Shown here: piece by piece, positions 34,948-45,337 of the stretch
Numbering within the stretch: position 1 is the first letter of the stretch
How the letters are laid out: each line of letters begins with the position of its first letter
From: Lyophyllum atratum
Lineage: Eukaryota > Basidiomycota > Agaricomycetes > Agaricales > Lyophyllaceae
DNA length: 64,000 nucleotides
Assembly (NCBI GenBank): GCA_014905825.1
Contig: JACGCN010000001.1
Coordinates: 992,001-1,056,000 of the forward strand
Reading direction: 5' to 3'
Position numbers and translations under genes: made by a program
The notes under the pieces: model-generated
The model's input: the letters and a program-made list of their open reading frames with translations, nothing else
The model's database searches: none
What the model was told of the DNA's origin: nothing

Positions 34948-36670
34948 TCAGCTGTCAAACAAGGTGAGGTACAACCACTGACAGAGTAGGCAAATTTGCG
35001 GCGAAGCCTAATCGCATACCTCGTTGTTCTCCTTGGTTAATTTCTGAAGTGATTGAGCCTGTTCATCTATTTTCGTTTTCATTTGACTGAGAATGTCTTG
35101 AATGCTTGACTCCGATTTAACGGTTGACTGTGCTGCATTCTGCCTCGCTGATTCGGGCGTAGGGGAGACACTGAAGAAACGACGTCGTTTTTGTTCTCGT
35201 TTAGAACCACGTCTGGCATCCGTGTCGGCGTCTTTTTCATGCAAATCGGATGTTCGATCTCTGCTATCGTCCATAGAGCGACTCGCCGCATGTTCAGTCT
35301 CGGTACGTTGTCGCTTCAGCGTCGGGGTAGAGGTGTATAATTGGACAGATCTATGCGTGAGCTCCGCCTCTTCGCAGATTCTCTTCAAGGCTTCGTTAAG
35401 TTTGGCATCCACCGCATGAGAAATTTCAGTAACAAAAATATCGAAGACTTCGCTCCAGACACCAGAAATCGCTTTCAGGTTGTCCTCGGCGCGTTGCTTG
35501 CCTTGAGCTTGTCTAAGAAGGACTTCCGCAAGAGCGGGCATGACAGCAGCAGCAGCTGTGGAAGAGACTTTTGCAAGGGTCGAAGAGAGCTCCGTGTAAG
35601 CCCTGAGTTTCTTATCTTCTCTGGCCTGAGCTTCGGCTTCCTGTGTTGCCTCGCTGGATAATCTATATGATTTATGACATTGGATGAGCATCATCTGGCC
35701 ATTCCTGGATCTTGGGTATTATAATGACCTTGAAAGACTGCGAAACAGCGCTACAACTTGTTGGACCCGTTTCTCCGCCGAGGAAATTCGTGCAGGGAGC
35801 TCTATTTCTGTCGCTGAAGGGAATACGCCACCATCTGTAGTTACCGTAGATATAAAGAGAGGATCAATAGCCAAAGATGCGTCGCGGTGGTCACTGTTGG
35901 TTCTAGGATGGTCTTTGGGAAGAGGACTGGATCGGCTTATGCGAGTAAGTTGATTAGGGGAATCAGCAGGGTTATCTGTATATTTGCGTCTATTATGGGA
36001 GGTCTAAAGGAATCTGAGCCGTCTCCTTCACATTGAAAACAGATTAGACGCACTGCCCGGGTTTTTTGAGAGTCAACATGAGGTAGGAGGTTGGGACTCG
36101 TTGGGTTCTTGGCACCCGGATAGCTGGCATTATCGTTGGACCTAGGTGGGTTTCTATTATCGTTCCCTAATCGGACGTCTTTGCTTCGTTTGCTATCTCT
36201 TCCGCGATTATGGTCGTCGAAGTATTCCAGACTCATCCGACGGTGGCTGCTTGCCCCATACGATTTTTCATCGTCAGCAACCTTGCGTCGGAGAAAAAGA
36301 TCATCTTGAGAGACCAAAGGGGCAGAGCGAGGTTCAGATCGGTGCGGCGGGGAGTTGGAGGTGTAGGATTTGGCAGGGAAACGATCCTTATCCTTAGGTA
36401 ACAAAAGTGAAGAGGCAACGCGTCTTTCAAGAGGCTTTGGCTTCAGCCCGGGCCAGCCCTCATCGCCCGGATGAAGAAAACTGGGCAATTGGAGTAAATG
36501 GGACAAAGTTGGAAAGATAAAGGTTCCGCACCGACAGCTACTGCCTTGATTACAGTGTGGTATCTTCGGGCGGCCGTCAGAGTGAAAGTACTGGAAGAAG
36601 TATTGAGTTTGTGAGTGAGGAGCCAGGTGGCGCGACTTACCCGACACTGATATTTCTTGTAGCCGGGCAT
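34948..36670 (-). CDS. CCCH zinc-finger protein with C-terminal coiled-coil/Lys-rich region
   Basis: The start MPGYKKYQCR at 36670 splices over a 50-nt intron to YFHSDGRPKIPHCNQGSSCR and then over another to FLHPGDEGWPGLKP. Together they form a C-x..C-x5-C-x3-H finger at the very N-terminus. The middle is Ser/Arg/Asp-rich and disordered (RRMSLEYFDDHNRGRDSKRS). The distal part (about 35690-35010) is helical: EATQEAEAQAREDKKLRAYT, then AVDAKLNEALKRICEEAELT, and near the end KTKIDEQAQSLQKLTKENNE, a coiled coil. Probably a nuclear RNA- or chromatin-binding protein; the exact role is unknown. I end it at 34948 using an intron with donor gtatgc; without splicing it would stop at 35008. Confidence 0.8.
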
Positions 36671-36722
36671 GGTTGGGAGTCATGTGGTGATAGAATTTTA
36701 GAATGGGTACGCCGATGATGGC

Positions 36723-36741
36723 GACCTCGGCTACCGAGGTC
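36723..36741. promoter_or_regulatory. 19-bp palindrome containing CGG-N3-CCG between divergent genes
   Basis: GACCTCGG and its exact reverse complement CCGAGGTC flank a CTA spacer in the 284-bp gap between the CCCH gene and the hydrolase gene. The core CGG-N3-CCG has the inverted-triplet form bound by many fungal Zn(II)2Cys6 transcription factors. Binding is inferred, not shown. Confidence 0.5.
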
Positions 36742-36954
36742 CGCTGGCGGATGCATGTGTACCATCCCGGGATGATGGCCTGATGATGGCTCCGAAATCA
36801 TGTCAGAAGCACGTCCACGACGGCCGGCTTTAGTGCGTCCCCAGGCTCTGTCTGTTCACCAAGCTTGATCAGGCCGGACCCGCGCAAACCATACATCTAC
36901 CGGGCACTGTGAGCTGTGCATCTTCTGCTCTTCACCCATCTCCATCTCCCACTC

Positions 36955-38729
36955 ATGGGTTCTATCCTCAGTCTCGTCGGTCTCAGCTTCATGGGAGCCT
37001 TCTTTAGCATAGCAAGCCATGGTATGCCAGATAGAACCCCCCTCATCCATTTCTCCCCCAAGCCCGCCCTCGTGGCCGTCAAGAAGGGCAAGGATTCCGA
37101 CGAGACTGAACAGATATCGTTGCGCGCTTTGGTAGAAAGCCGATGCCAGAGTCTCTTTACTGAGTTTCACCCGCTGTGGTGGTTGTTCAAGTACGTCCGC
37201 TGTCTTCGAGGCATCAATGTTACAGTTATTGATGTACAATTATAGCGGTCATCTACAGACAATTTACTGTGTCCTTGGTGATTTCTCCAAAAACGATCAC
37301 ATGTGGTATGATAGGCAAGTCTCCCAAGTAACTTGGTCCATTTTCATCGACTTGACGAATTCAACAGGAAGTACATTCTCTTAGCAGATGGCGGTACTAT
37401 GTGAGTACAAACTGCCTGCTTTTTTGCGAAGTACTCAAGGCGACAAATCTTCAGTGGCCTGGACTTTGCACCAACCGAAGGTTCGCATCTCAAGGACGAC
37501 ACTCCAATCGTTGTCGTGATGCACGGTCTTACTGGAGGTAGCCTTTCCAATTTCTGCCTGCCTTGGTTCATGCCATTGAGCACCCTATTTTGTAGGTTCC
37601 TACGAGCCGTATGTGAGAGCGATTCTGCATCGTGCTTGTGCACCCGTCGAGAAGGGCGGTCTTGGATATCGGGCCGTCGTCATCAATTTCCGAGGATGTT
37701 CGTCGAACCATCTATATTCATGAGTAGTACTCGTCTAAGTTCGAATTTCAGGTGCAGGAGTGCCGATTACCAGCCCTCAGCTATATTCCGCTGGACATAC
37801 GGATGACTGCCGACAGGCTGTGATGTTTATTTCACAGATGTACCCCAATGCTCCTCTTCTTGGCCTTGGATTTTCTCTAGGTGCAAATGTGTTGACAAGG
37901 TATCTTGCAGAAGAGGGTGACAGAAGCCGACTTCTGTCGTGCTGCGCTCTGGCTTGCGTAAGTGTGCCTTTTTGTTACACTGTATCGCACAATCATCCTT
38001 ATCATATATAGCCTTGGGATCTAGCGCAAAATAACCGCGGGTATGGAAAACCCCTTCCAAATTTTTTCCGAGCTTACCATCGTCTTGAACATCAGGTTAT
38101 TGAGCAGTTTTTTGGGCAAGCATGTCTATTCAAAGGGCATGGGCGGTAATCTACAGAACCTACTGAAACGGCATGCAAATTCCTTGCAAGCAGATCCTGA
38201 CCATCGGGTCGCGAAGGCCATGCCTCTTACACTTGGCTTGAAAAATCCGACACTCGAGACATTTGACGATACATTTACTCGTGTTGCAGGTGGCTCTGCA
38301 CCGACATTCCCTTTTGCGACGGCTCACGATTACTACCGATGGGGATCGAGTCATTATGTGGTCAAGGATATCAGAGTACCATTCCTTGCCATTAACGCCG
38401 CAGATGACCCTGTGGTACGCCACGTTCCTATGGATGGCGGAGGAAATGGCTTTGTTATCATGGAGCTAACCCCCGCTGGCGGACATCTTGGTTGGTTCCA
38501 AGCTGGCAATGGATTTGTTGATCGGTGGACAACAAAGCCAGTCCTGGAGTGGCTGAAACTCAATGGAGAGGACATTGTACATCCTAGAAGGCTGACTCGG
38601 AAACTCTTCGTGGATGGAGACGGATACCTGAGAGAGGAGGGAGCACCTCACCTTGGATGCAAGGAAACAGAGGGTGGTGGAATAATCGATGGAAACGGCG
38701 GCGAGGAGGGCATGCTGCAAGGGCTCTAG
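36955..38729 (+). CDS. Alpha/beta hydrolase of the EEB1/EHT1 (ABHD1/3, YheT) family
   Basis: Related to yeast Eht1/Eeb1, which make and hydrolyse medium-chain fatty-acid ethyl esters. Start MGSILSLVGLSFMGAFFSIA at 36955, possibly a membrane anchor. Later exons include the family mark GHLQTIY, then IVVVMHGLTGGSYEPYVR (oxyanion HG), AVVINFRGCAG, and the nucleophile elbow GLGFSLGANVLTRYL with the active Ser near 37877. CPWDL and HDYYRWGSSHYV follow, then the catalytic-Asp region FLAINAADDPVV and the catalytic-His region TPAGGHLGWF near 38485. The C-terminal tail is polar and Gly-rich. Introns are short and all joins I tested hold frame, including a 55-nt intron at about 38042. Convergent with the RWD gene, 142 bp apart. 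Confidence 0.92.
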
Positions 38730-38871
38730 GATTCGGAATATACCTTCAATTGACACATATACACATAGATCTCCTTTATGAACCCATACATACTATTTAT
38801 ACTTCCCGAGCGACATGTGCGTCGATTCGTATGCATCGATGGATTTCCTCCAGCTATAGATGCCTTGTCAA

Positions 38872-39949
38872 TCAATCACTATCGCTGAATGTGACTCCTT
38901 CCTCTTCTTGCTCTTCCTCGATCCTGGTCCTTTCATATTGACTGATATCTACTGAAACAGTACCTTCTTCCAGAAGCGCGTCGTCGTCATCGAGGCTCCT
39001 ATCGCCGCGCTCGAATAGTTGACGGCCTAATATAACAGATAACAGAATTCAGTCTAAATGGAGGGAGATCCTGGAACGTACCACTAAACCGAGAGCCTAC
39101 CCTCTTCCACTCTTCCTTCTCCTTCGGAGTCAATCCCTTGAGTTTTTCCTCATCTTCTCGTGCCTTTCTCAAAGCGATTTCGCGGTCGAAAGCCGCTTTC
39201 CACGCCTTGAAAGATTCTACAGTTACTGGGGTTCCTCTGGTTCTTGCTTCTTCTTCCTAGCGGTGAACACGTTAAAACAGAAGAGTCATGCTGTTTACAC
39301 ATTCTTACTTCAATGACTAAACGCTCCTTCTCCCTCTCTTCCTTCTCCCGTCGCTCCGACCGGGCGCGAACAAATATAGATAGCTGCTCCCTGAGGTGCG
39401 ATACCAACGTAAACGTCATGGCCATTCCAATGTTATCATTTCCCTATAAGCCGTTGATAATGGTTAGATAAACGATTCACCACCAGCATGTGTGCAACAA
39501 ACCACAGAACGAAGCTCGTCGAGAATGGCATCTAATTCTTCATCATCGACATCACCTTCCACAGTTCTCAGGGATAGTTCTGGCAGTGCATCTGGATACT
39601 CGTCAGTGTAATGAACGCAAAGTGTCAATTTCACTATGAATCCGCGGGAGTCCTTAGTTCGAGTGATTAGACGATCTGAAATTGGCAGATGACATACGCT
39701 CTTCAGCGCCATCGATTGGGTCGTCCGGTTCCGCGTCGATCTCGACGTCCCTTTCCGAAATTTCTTTACATGAGCCTTAGCTGCATTGTGTCAATTAGAA
39801 ATGCATATATGCAATACGGACTTGAAAGCTCCTCAGGATATATGGATTCCAGCACCTGACAATAACAGGAAAATGAGTTCAATGAGGAGATGGCGTAGGT
39901 AGGGCTCAACAAAAACCTCAAGTTCCTCGAGCACAGCGTCCGAAGACAT
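38872..39949 (-). CDS. RWD-domain protein (GIR2/RWDD1-like)
   Basis: Start MSSDAVLEELEV at 39949. After a short intron the protein continues with an acidic DVEIDAEPDDPIDGAEE stretch, then the RWD core KLTLCVHYTDEYPDALPELS and DELRSV, and NIGMAMTFTLVSHLREQLSI. A charged helix of Arg/Glu/Lys follows (EKEEREKERLVIE), with RGTPVTVESFKAWKAAFDRE and ERGDRSLDDDDALLEE near the acidic C-terminus. This is the architecture of Gir2/RWDD1, which bind Gcn1 and the DRG GTPases (Rbg2) in translation control. About five introns. The YP of the RWD signature (EYPDALP) is intact. Function is by family. Divergent from the mitoribosomal gene with 164 bp between starts. Confidence 0.87.
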
Positions 39950-40113
39950 TCTCAAGGGCGTTGGAAATTTGAATGAAAGGGTGGCGTTATGCCGCTGAGA
40001 GGGAGAGCCCTGAGCGTTGTGGTCACAACAAGTCCAAATTCGCAATTTGACAACCTCGACGTTGACGCGAAGGTTATTATATCTCTACAAAAACCTCCTC
40101 CAAGCCTATTCAA

Positions 40114-40753
40114 ATGTTTATGACATTTTCGCCATTGATACGCAAAACGCTGCTGTCCCAGCCATCTACCATATGCTTATCACTCCGGTCGCAAACTCGA
40201 CAAATTGCATCCTCCTCGACTGCTCCTCAACGGCCCTTGTATCCCCGTGCACGTGTCTTTTCCCAAGACACCAGTAAAACTTGGGACAATGTGGTTGGTC
40301 GCGCAGTCGTCGCAACTATACAGCAAACGTCCCGCACTCCTGAGGAGATTTGGCAAGAAAAGTCGAAGCAAGCCAAGTGGGCCTTGGAGCAGGAGCCGCC
40401 AGCAAATGCCTATTCAGGTTTCGGTTTCATATCATGGATTAACTTTGTGTCCTAAACTATGTTTGAATTTCAGGTCGCAGTGTGAAAGTTCAGGGAGGCA
40501 ATGTGGCCGACGCGTATGCACGACTTCATTCGATTCTGCAACGGAACAAGGTTAGGGCACAATTAAGGAGAGCAGAAAGGCACGAGAAGAAGGGCGAAAA
40601 GCGCCGTAGGCTGAGCAGTGAACGGTGGAGAAGGCAGTTTGCACACGAGGTGAGTAGGTTTATTCGCTCGGATATATGCATTACCGAGTGTTTCGAAAAC
40701 AGGTGCGGAAGAAGGTACAATTGGTGACCAAAATCCGCAATCGTGGAGCATAA
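40114..40753 (+). CDS. MRP21: Mitochondrial small-subunit ribosomal protein bS21m
   Basis: Start MFMTFSPLIRKTLLSQPSTI begins a presequence rich in Arg, Ser and Thr without acids (RSQTRQIASSS), as expected for mitochondrial import. After one intron the bS21 core follows: SVKVQGGNVADAYARLHSIL, then RNKVRAQLRRAERHEKKGEK and RRLSSERWRRQFAHE. A second intron leads to a short basic end, VRKKVQLVTKIRNRGA. The basic helix-rich core matches S21. There are two introns and no anomalies. Confidence 0.92.
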
Positions 40754-42196
40754 AACTGTGGACGAACATATTTAAGGCCGGCATGTTGTGTCGTCTGCAA
40801 ATGCGTGATTCCCGATGTAGGACTTCGCACACGGTTTTTGAACTAGGAATAGACGACGAAGAACACATTAACTCACTAATTCACGGCCCAATGGTCGTCT
40901 GTAATGTTATGAGGACCCGTTTCCCGAGTCGGCCTCCGGACATTTCATTCAATCTCTCGCCGACCATCGAAGTCATCGGACGTGGACTTGCGGCGCCCGG
41001 GGATGCACTATCCTTTCAATCAACACTCCACTAAGTTCTCCACAGGCCTGCAAGCATAAAGCGGCAAGCAAGCACAGTCCAGTTTCTCGTGTCATCCTTC
41101 ATCGTAACCCTTTGATTCGGTTTGTTTGCGGTAAATGAGTCGACCACGCCCTTGCTCGTGAACGCACGGACCTAGCAGATTGGTGTGGAAGGTATCACAT
41201 GGAGCACTCCGGGCACGCAGGCCGTGGAGTGGTTGACACGCACACCCCCAAGCGCGGTGTCGTCCCTTGCTTGCTTCATTCTTGCATGTCAGGTAAAGCT
41301 AACGGTAAAAAATCCAATGGATCAAGGATAGTCCACGCCACTTTTGACTGGGACAACATGTGCAGCACCAAGATCAAACAAAGCAATTGCCTGTTAGGCC
41401 ACTCGACGGCATGTTCCGACAACCTCGCATTGCTGAACGTAGCCCTCCCCCCATGAACGCGGATTACATGCGCCCATTCGCGTAGCCAGGGAATTTGGAT
41501 AAATTGAGGTGAGTGGGCGAGCGAGGTTAACAACGCCCGCATCTACCTAAATTTCCTAATAATCAATGTGCCATAATGTTCATCTCACCCTCTATTCTCT
41601 TTGACTTGCGTGCTGACTTCTTCTTAGATCATAGACGGTCGATATCACACTGCATGTGGCGATTTTTATGCGATGGCAACTCGCTTTCAAGATTGCCTGC
41701 GACCGAACTGTTTATTCAGCAGGCGGCACATACACCCCACTGGTGTGTAGAGTCCCTGTAAACTTCAATAGGCTGGCTAACAAGTCACTCAAAGGATGCA
41801 GGTCAAACAGCTGCATACGCTTGATGGCGCTTCCAGTGAAAAACCCCATCAGATTCAGCCCCGCAAAATGTAACGAATGTACTACGAGAGACAGAGTAGG
41901 AACTCTAGGTTTTGACTGATATCAGTCGGCGATGCTTTGCAGGCAGAAGCACTTTTCATTATACTTATATCTTTTTGGAACAAACGTATCTCCATCTATC
42001 AACGTAATGCTTCTTAGATTTTGCCATAACAAGTCAGAAAGTTTCCTGTTATGGATACTGTTGTTTGAACCACGTGGCAGAATCCCATCCTTTTAAGGAG
42101 CACCTTATTATTGCTTCAGCATAAAGCAAGCGAAATACAAAGTCATGCCTCTAGTCTACACCCGGATTTGCTCACATACTCTCTCTCACAACTCGA
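40754..42196. other. 1.4-kb region without a recognisable gene
   Basis: Open frames here are short and of chance-like composition, and none joins to the next across plausible introns. I see no terminal repeats, tRNA-like boxes or strong TATA element. It contains the 3' flank of MRP21 and the upstream region of the Agaricomycete orphan. Confidence 0.45.
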
Positions 42197-43733
42197 ATGG
42201 AAAATCTTAGATATTATCTGGCTACTTGTGCCCTGCCCGAGATGGAGAATGGGAGGAAGGCTCCAGACGCACCACCCGACGGCCACAAAAGCCATAAGAA
42301 TCACCTTCACATCAATCCAGAGCCATGGCGGAGGCTCGAAAACATATATCCCTTGAAGGTGGCGGTGGATGAAGCAATAAAACTCTGTACGATTGCCAAA
42401 TTATTTTTATTCGTTCGTGCCATTGAATGTGAGCGTTGTGACGCACAGGGATAGACGAGCATGCTCTCTATGCATCCTTAGATTTTGAGGACGACATTGA
42501 CGCGCCAGAAGAGCAGTTGACCGTGCCGTGCCCTTTGATGGTCGACTTCTCACCGGGTATGATGAAGAGGCCAGATACGATTATGCGGTAGGATCATGTC
42601 CCCCCGTTCTCTCGATCCGTTTTCTGACTGGATATGTTTAGAATGGCGCCATGGATAGATAACTTGCCGCTCCAAACAGCGCAATGTGCTCTTCACTCCC
42701 TGTTTCCACAGACACGAGATTACGGTTTCAGTCTGGCTGAAGACCCAGAAAACGTAGACAAGGATTTATTTCAATATTTTACCTGGTCGGCGGGGGATAA
42801 GGGTATAACGGACTTACATCCGACCAGCAGGATCACCGTAGCCTTCCAACCACCGTGGATACTTTCCGATAAGGATATAAAACTGTTTTCGAAATGTAAA
42901 TCGGTGAGGAACCCGAAACTCCGTTATGCACATCACCATTTATGATCTCTTCCAGTTCCCACCATTCCGCAAAACAGGTGATGCATATCCGACCAGATTA
43001 GAAAACAGCCAGCAAAAGCTTTGGGGGAAGGTGAGACTGACTTGAAGTATCATCTGTGTGACGAATTGAACTGATGGGGTGCTTTAGATATGGGATACCT
43101 GTGTGAGACGAAGGTCACGCTGGTTCGTTCTGACGTCCTACAATAATTGGGTCTTTGGAGCATTCTCGGAAGGTAAATATACCTAACTCTACAATCTTGC
43201 AAGATCTCATCGTCATTCCAGGATGGTCAACTGCATTCGTGACTGACGTTTATCCTTACGATTCGTACAATCCATCAATCGTCGAATGCTTGGTTTTCTG
43301 GATTGCTTCCGCCATGCGTATCTCTGGTACTGCCTCAATTCCGAAAGTAGGTGATGAAACCGCATACCTTTCTTCCGAGATTCCTTGCACCGTATATGAT
43401 GTGATGGGACGGAATCCCGGAGATACACCTGCGCGTCAAGTGTACCTTTTATAACAAGAATTCTCACGTCTTCATCTGTAGGTACCTGAACCAGTTGCGC
43501 ACCGATTTCTTCGTGTCTCAATTCCTCCGAATACAGCCAAAATCGACTTCGAAGACGCGACCAACTCCGAGTCACACTGGGATGGAAAGAGTGATGGCAA
43601 GTTTCGTCATCTGGATACACAACGCGTTCTTATCCATTATCTGTTTGACAGAGGTTGCATCGTCTGCAGGCGTACACGTCTCGGACACCAGCTCCTGTAT
43701 CTCAGCCCTCTCAGGTTTTGGCCAATTGGCTGA
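42197..43733 (+). CDS. Agaricomycete orphan protein with W-F-V-L-T-S-Y-N-N-W-V-F-G-A-F type core
   Basis: No function is known to me. The start MENLRYYLATCALPEMENGR leads to an exon that joins across a 62-nt intron (donor gtacga near 42389) to WIDEHALYASLDFEDDID. Further exons give MAPWIDNLPLQTAQCALHSL, PWILSDKDIKLFSKC, the tract WFVLTSYNNWVFGAFSE, GWSTAFVTDVYPYDSYNP and VECLVFWIASAMRI. The last exon starts VPEPVAHRFLRVSIPPNTAK and ends RLGHQLLYLSPLRFWPIG at 43733, after GCIVCRR. The tract resembles a widespread uncharacterised Agaricomycete family in which this segment is conserved. The upstream intron-exon joins are sound; the exact start is less certain. Confidence 0.65.
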
Positions 43734-43983
43734 TGATCCTGGCTATCAAGCTTCTTTGCGACAACCTCTCATAGCTAGCTGGTTAGTTCATGCATCGGAG
43801 AGTCTGGCCCCAGATGCTCTCTCGATCGTCCCGAAAGGTGTTAAGCGATTGGTGCCCGAACGACCTGGGACTCGCCTGGGGGATTGGCTGATATAATTGA
43901 TTAAGCCATAATCATATCGATGTATGTTCACTCAGTAGCTTATATTATTCCACAGTTAAGTCAGAAACCTAAAATGATAGCCG

Positions 43984-45337
43984 TTATGATTCTACCTGAG
44001 AAGTGTTCTTTCCGTTGCAAAGCGCCCTCGCGGGAGTGTTTCCGCCGTGTGATGAATTTGGTGTCCTACCCAGAACATCTGACGACGATGAGTCATTGAC
44101 ATGGGCTGAACTGGCTGCCGGAGCGGCCGGTACATATAAATTTGGCTTGGGTGATGTGGGGGGAGGTACCTGGAAGTGGATCCAAAGTATGACACGAGGC
44201 AACAAGAAAAAAGGACAGCACATACTGCAGTGATAGACGACAGATACGGGAAGTTGATCTGGGCATCTTGGGACGAATAAAACTCAAGAAGGATAGTTAA
44301 AGCCTCTGTCAATCCATTAGATTGGAACCAATTAAAACGTCGTGAATAAGACCTGCGACGGAAGACAGTTCTGTCTCGCTAAACGTGAAATGTTCAATGG
44401 CGTATCGAGAAGCGTCAGGTGATGGTGGCTTATGTGAAGGGGGTGTGGGCAGCGATGCCGTGGGTGCAGATGCTGAGATGCGAGCATCGAGAGAGGGCGA
44501 ATTAGGACCGTCAAAAATGCGCTGAGCCAGAACGTAACAAGCAGCTGCAATAACCTTGGGCGGATACAAGATGCACAGCGGTGTGCGATATCTGGAAAAA
44601 GGATGGCATGTCTTCAACGGTTTGTCGGCCGCGACAAAGGAAATTAACAAACGAATCATGTGCGAGGCTCCACGCGTATTCTTGTATTAATGGATTGTTT
44701 TCGTGTGCGTCAAACAGATCCACCAACTCGGCGTGGGGACTCTCGACCACAAGATCAAAACAAAGCGCTTCAAGAAGGAACTCTTCCGTAAGTAAGATGG
44801 AGGCCTGCAATGAGTCTACTTCCTAGAAGGTGTTCGGTCACAGTCAAAGACCCAATCATACGACATACCTTGCTGTCCGCGGGGATATTGGATATGTCAA
44901 GCCCGGCAATTTTTGCCTGACAAACTCTGGCAACATCGCGGAGCTTACGACCACATTCCTCGGTTTTGGTGGCGAGGAAGATACAAGATGCCGCTACGTC
45001 CTAGGAAGAGTCCACTCCATAAGGCGAAACTAGACGCTAGATAACCACCTTACTTGACGATGAAAGTCTTCCATCGAGTATCTCATATAGAATCGGTGTA
45101 ACCAGGTCGCTGCGGTAAACATCGCGGAGCTCGGACTACAGAAAGATTGGTAAAACTATAGACAGGATAACGATAGCTTACGAACAGCCCGAGCGAGGAG
45201 CCTAAGCGAAATAGAAACTCGACGCCTCTTGCTCGATCATATAGTTGCTTGTCAATGGAGATCCCGCTAGAGGGTGTCTTGTGCAGTGCTTCCAATTGAA
45301 AGAGCCATTGAGAATTAGGAGGCATAATTGCCACCAT
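43984..45337 (-). CDS. CTK2: Cyclin of the CTD kinase complex (CTK2/cyclin K-like)
   Basis: Regulatory cyclin that partners a CTK1/CDK12-like kinase to phosphorylate the RNA polymerase II tail. From MVAIMPPNSQWLFQLEALHK (45337; an inner Met at 45325 is also possible) it runs through ELYDRARGVEF-like sequence (YDRARGVEFLFRLGSSLGL). The first cyclin box follows, with ATWFHRFYMRYSMEDFHRQ and DVAASCIFLATKTEECGRKL, and then the second cyclin fold (ASILLTEEFLLEALCFDLVV ... YPPKVIAAACYVLAQRIF). Two more introns join EHFTFSETELSSVA to EALTILLEFYSSQDA and then to a Pro/Ser-rich tail that starts VPPPTSPKP and ends NTSQVES at 43984. The tail is easily missed because an unspliced stop occurs at 44309. 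Confidence 0.9.

Noticed and set aside
44003..44233. Plus-strand 76-codon acidic frame near the CTK2 tail
   Set aside because: It is antisense to the spliced, family-consistent C-terminal exon of CTK2.
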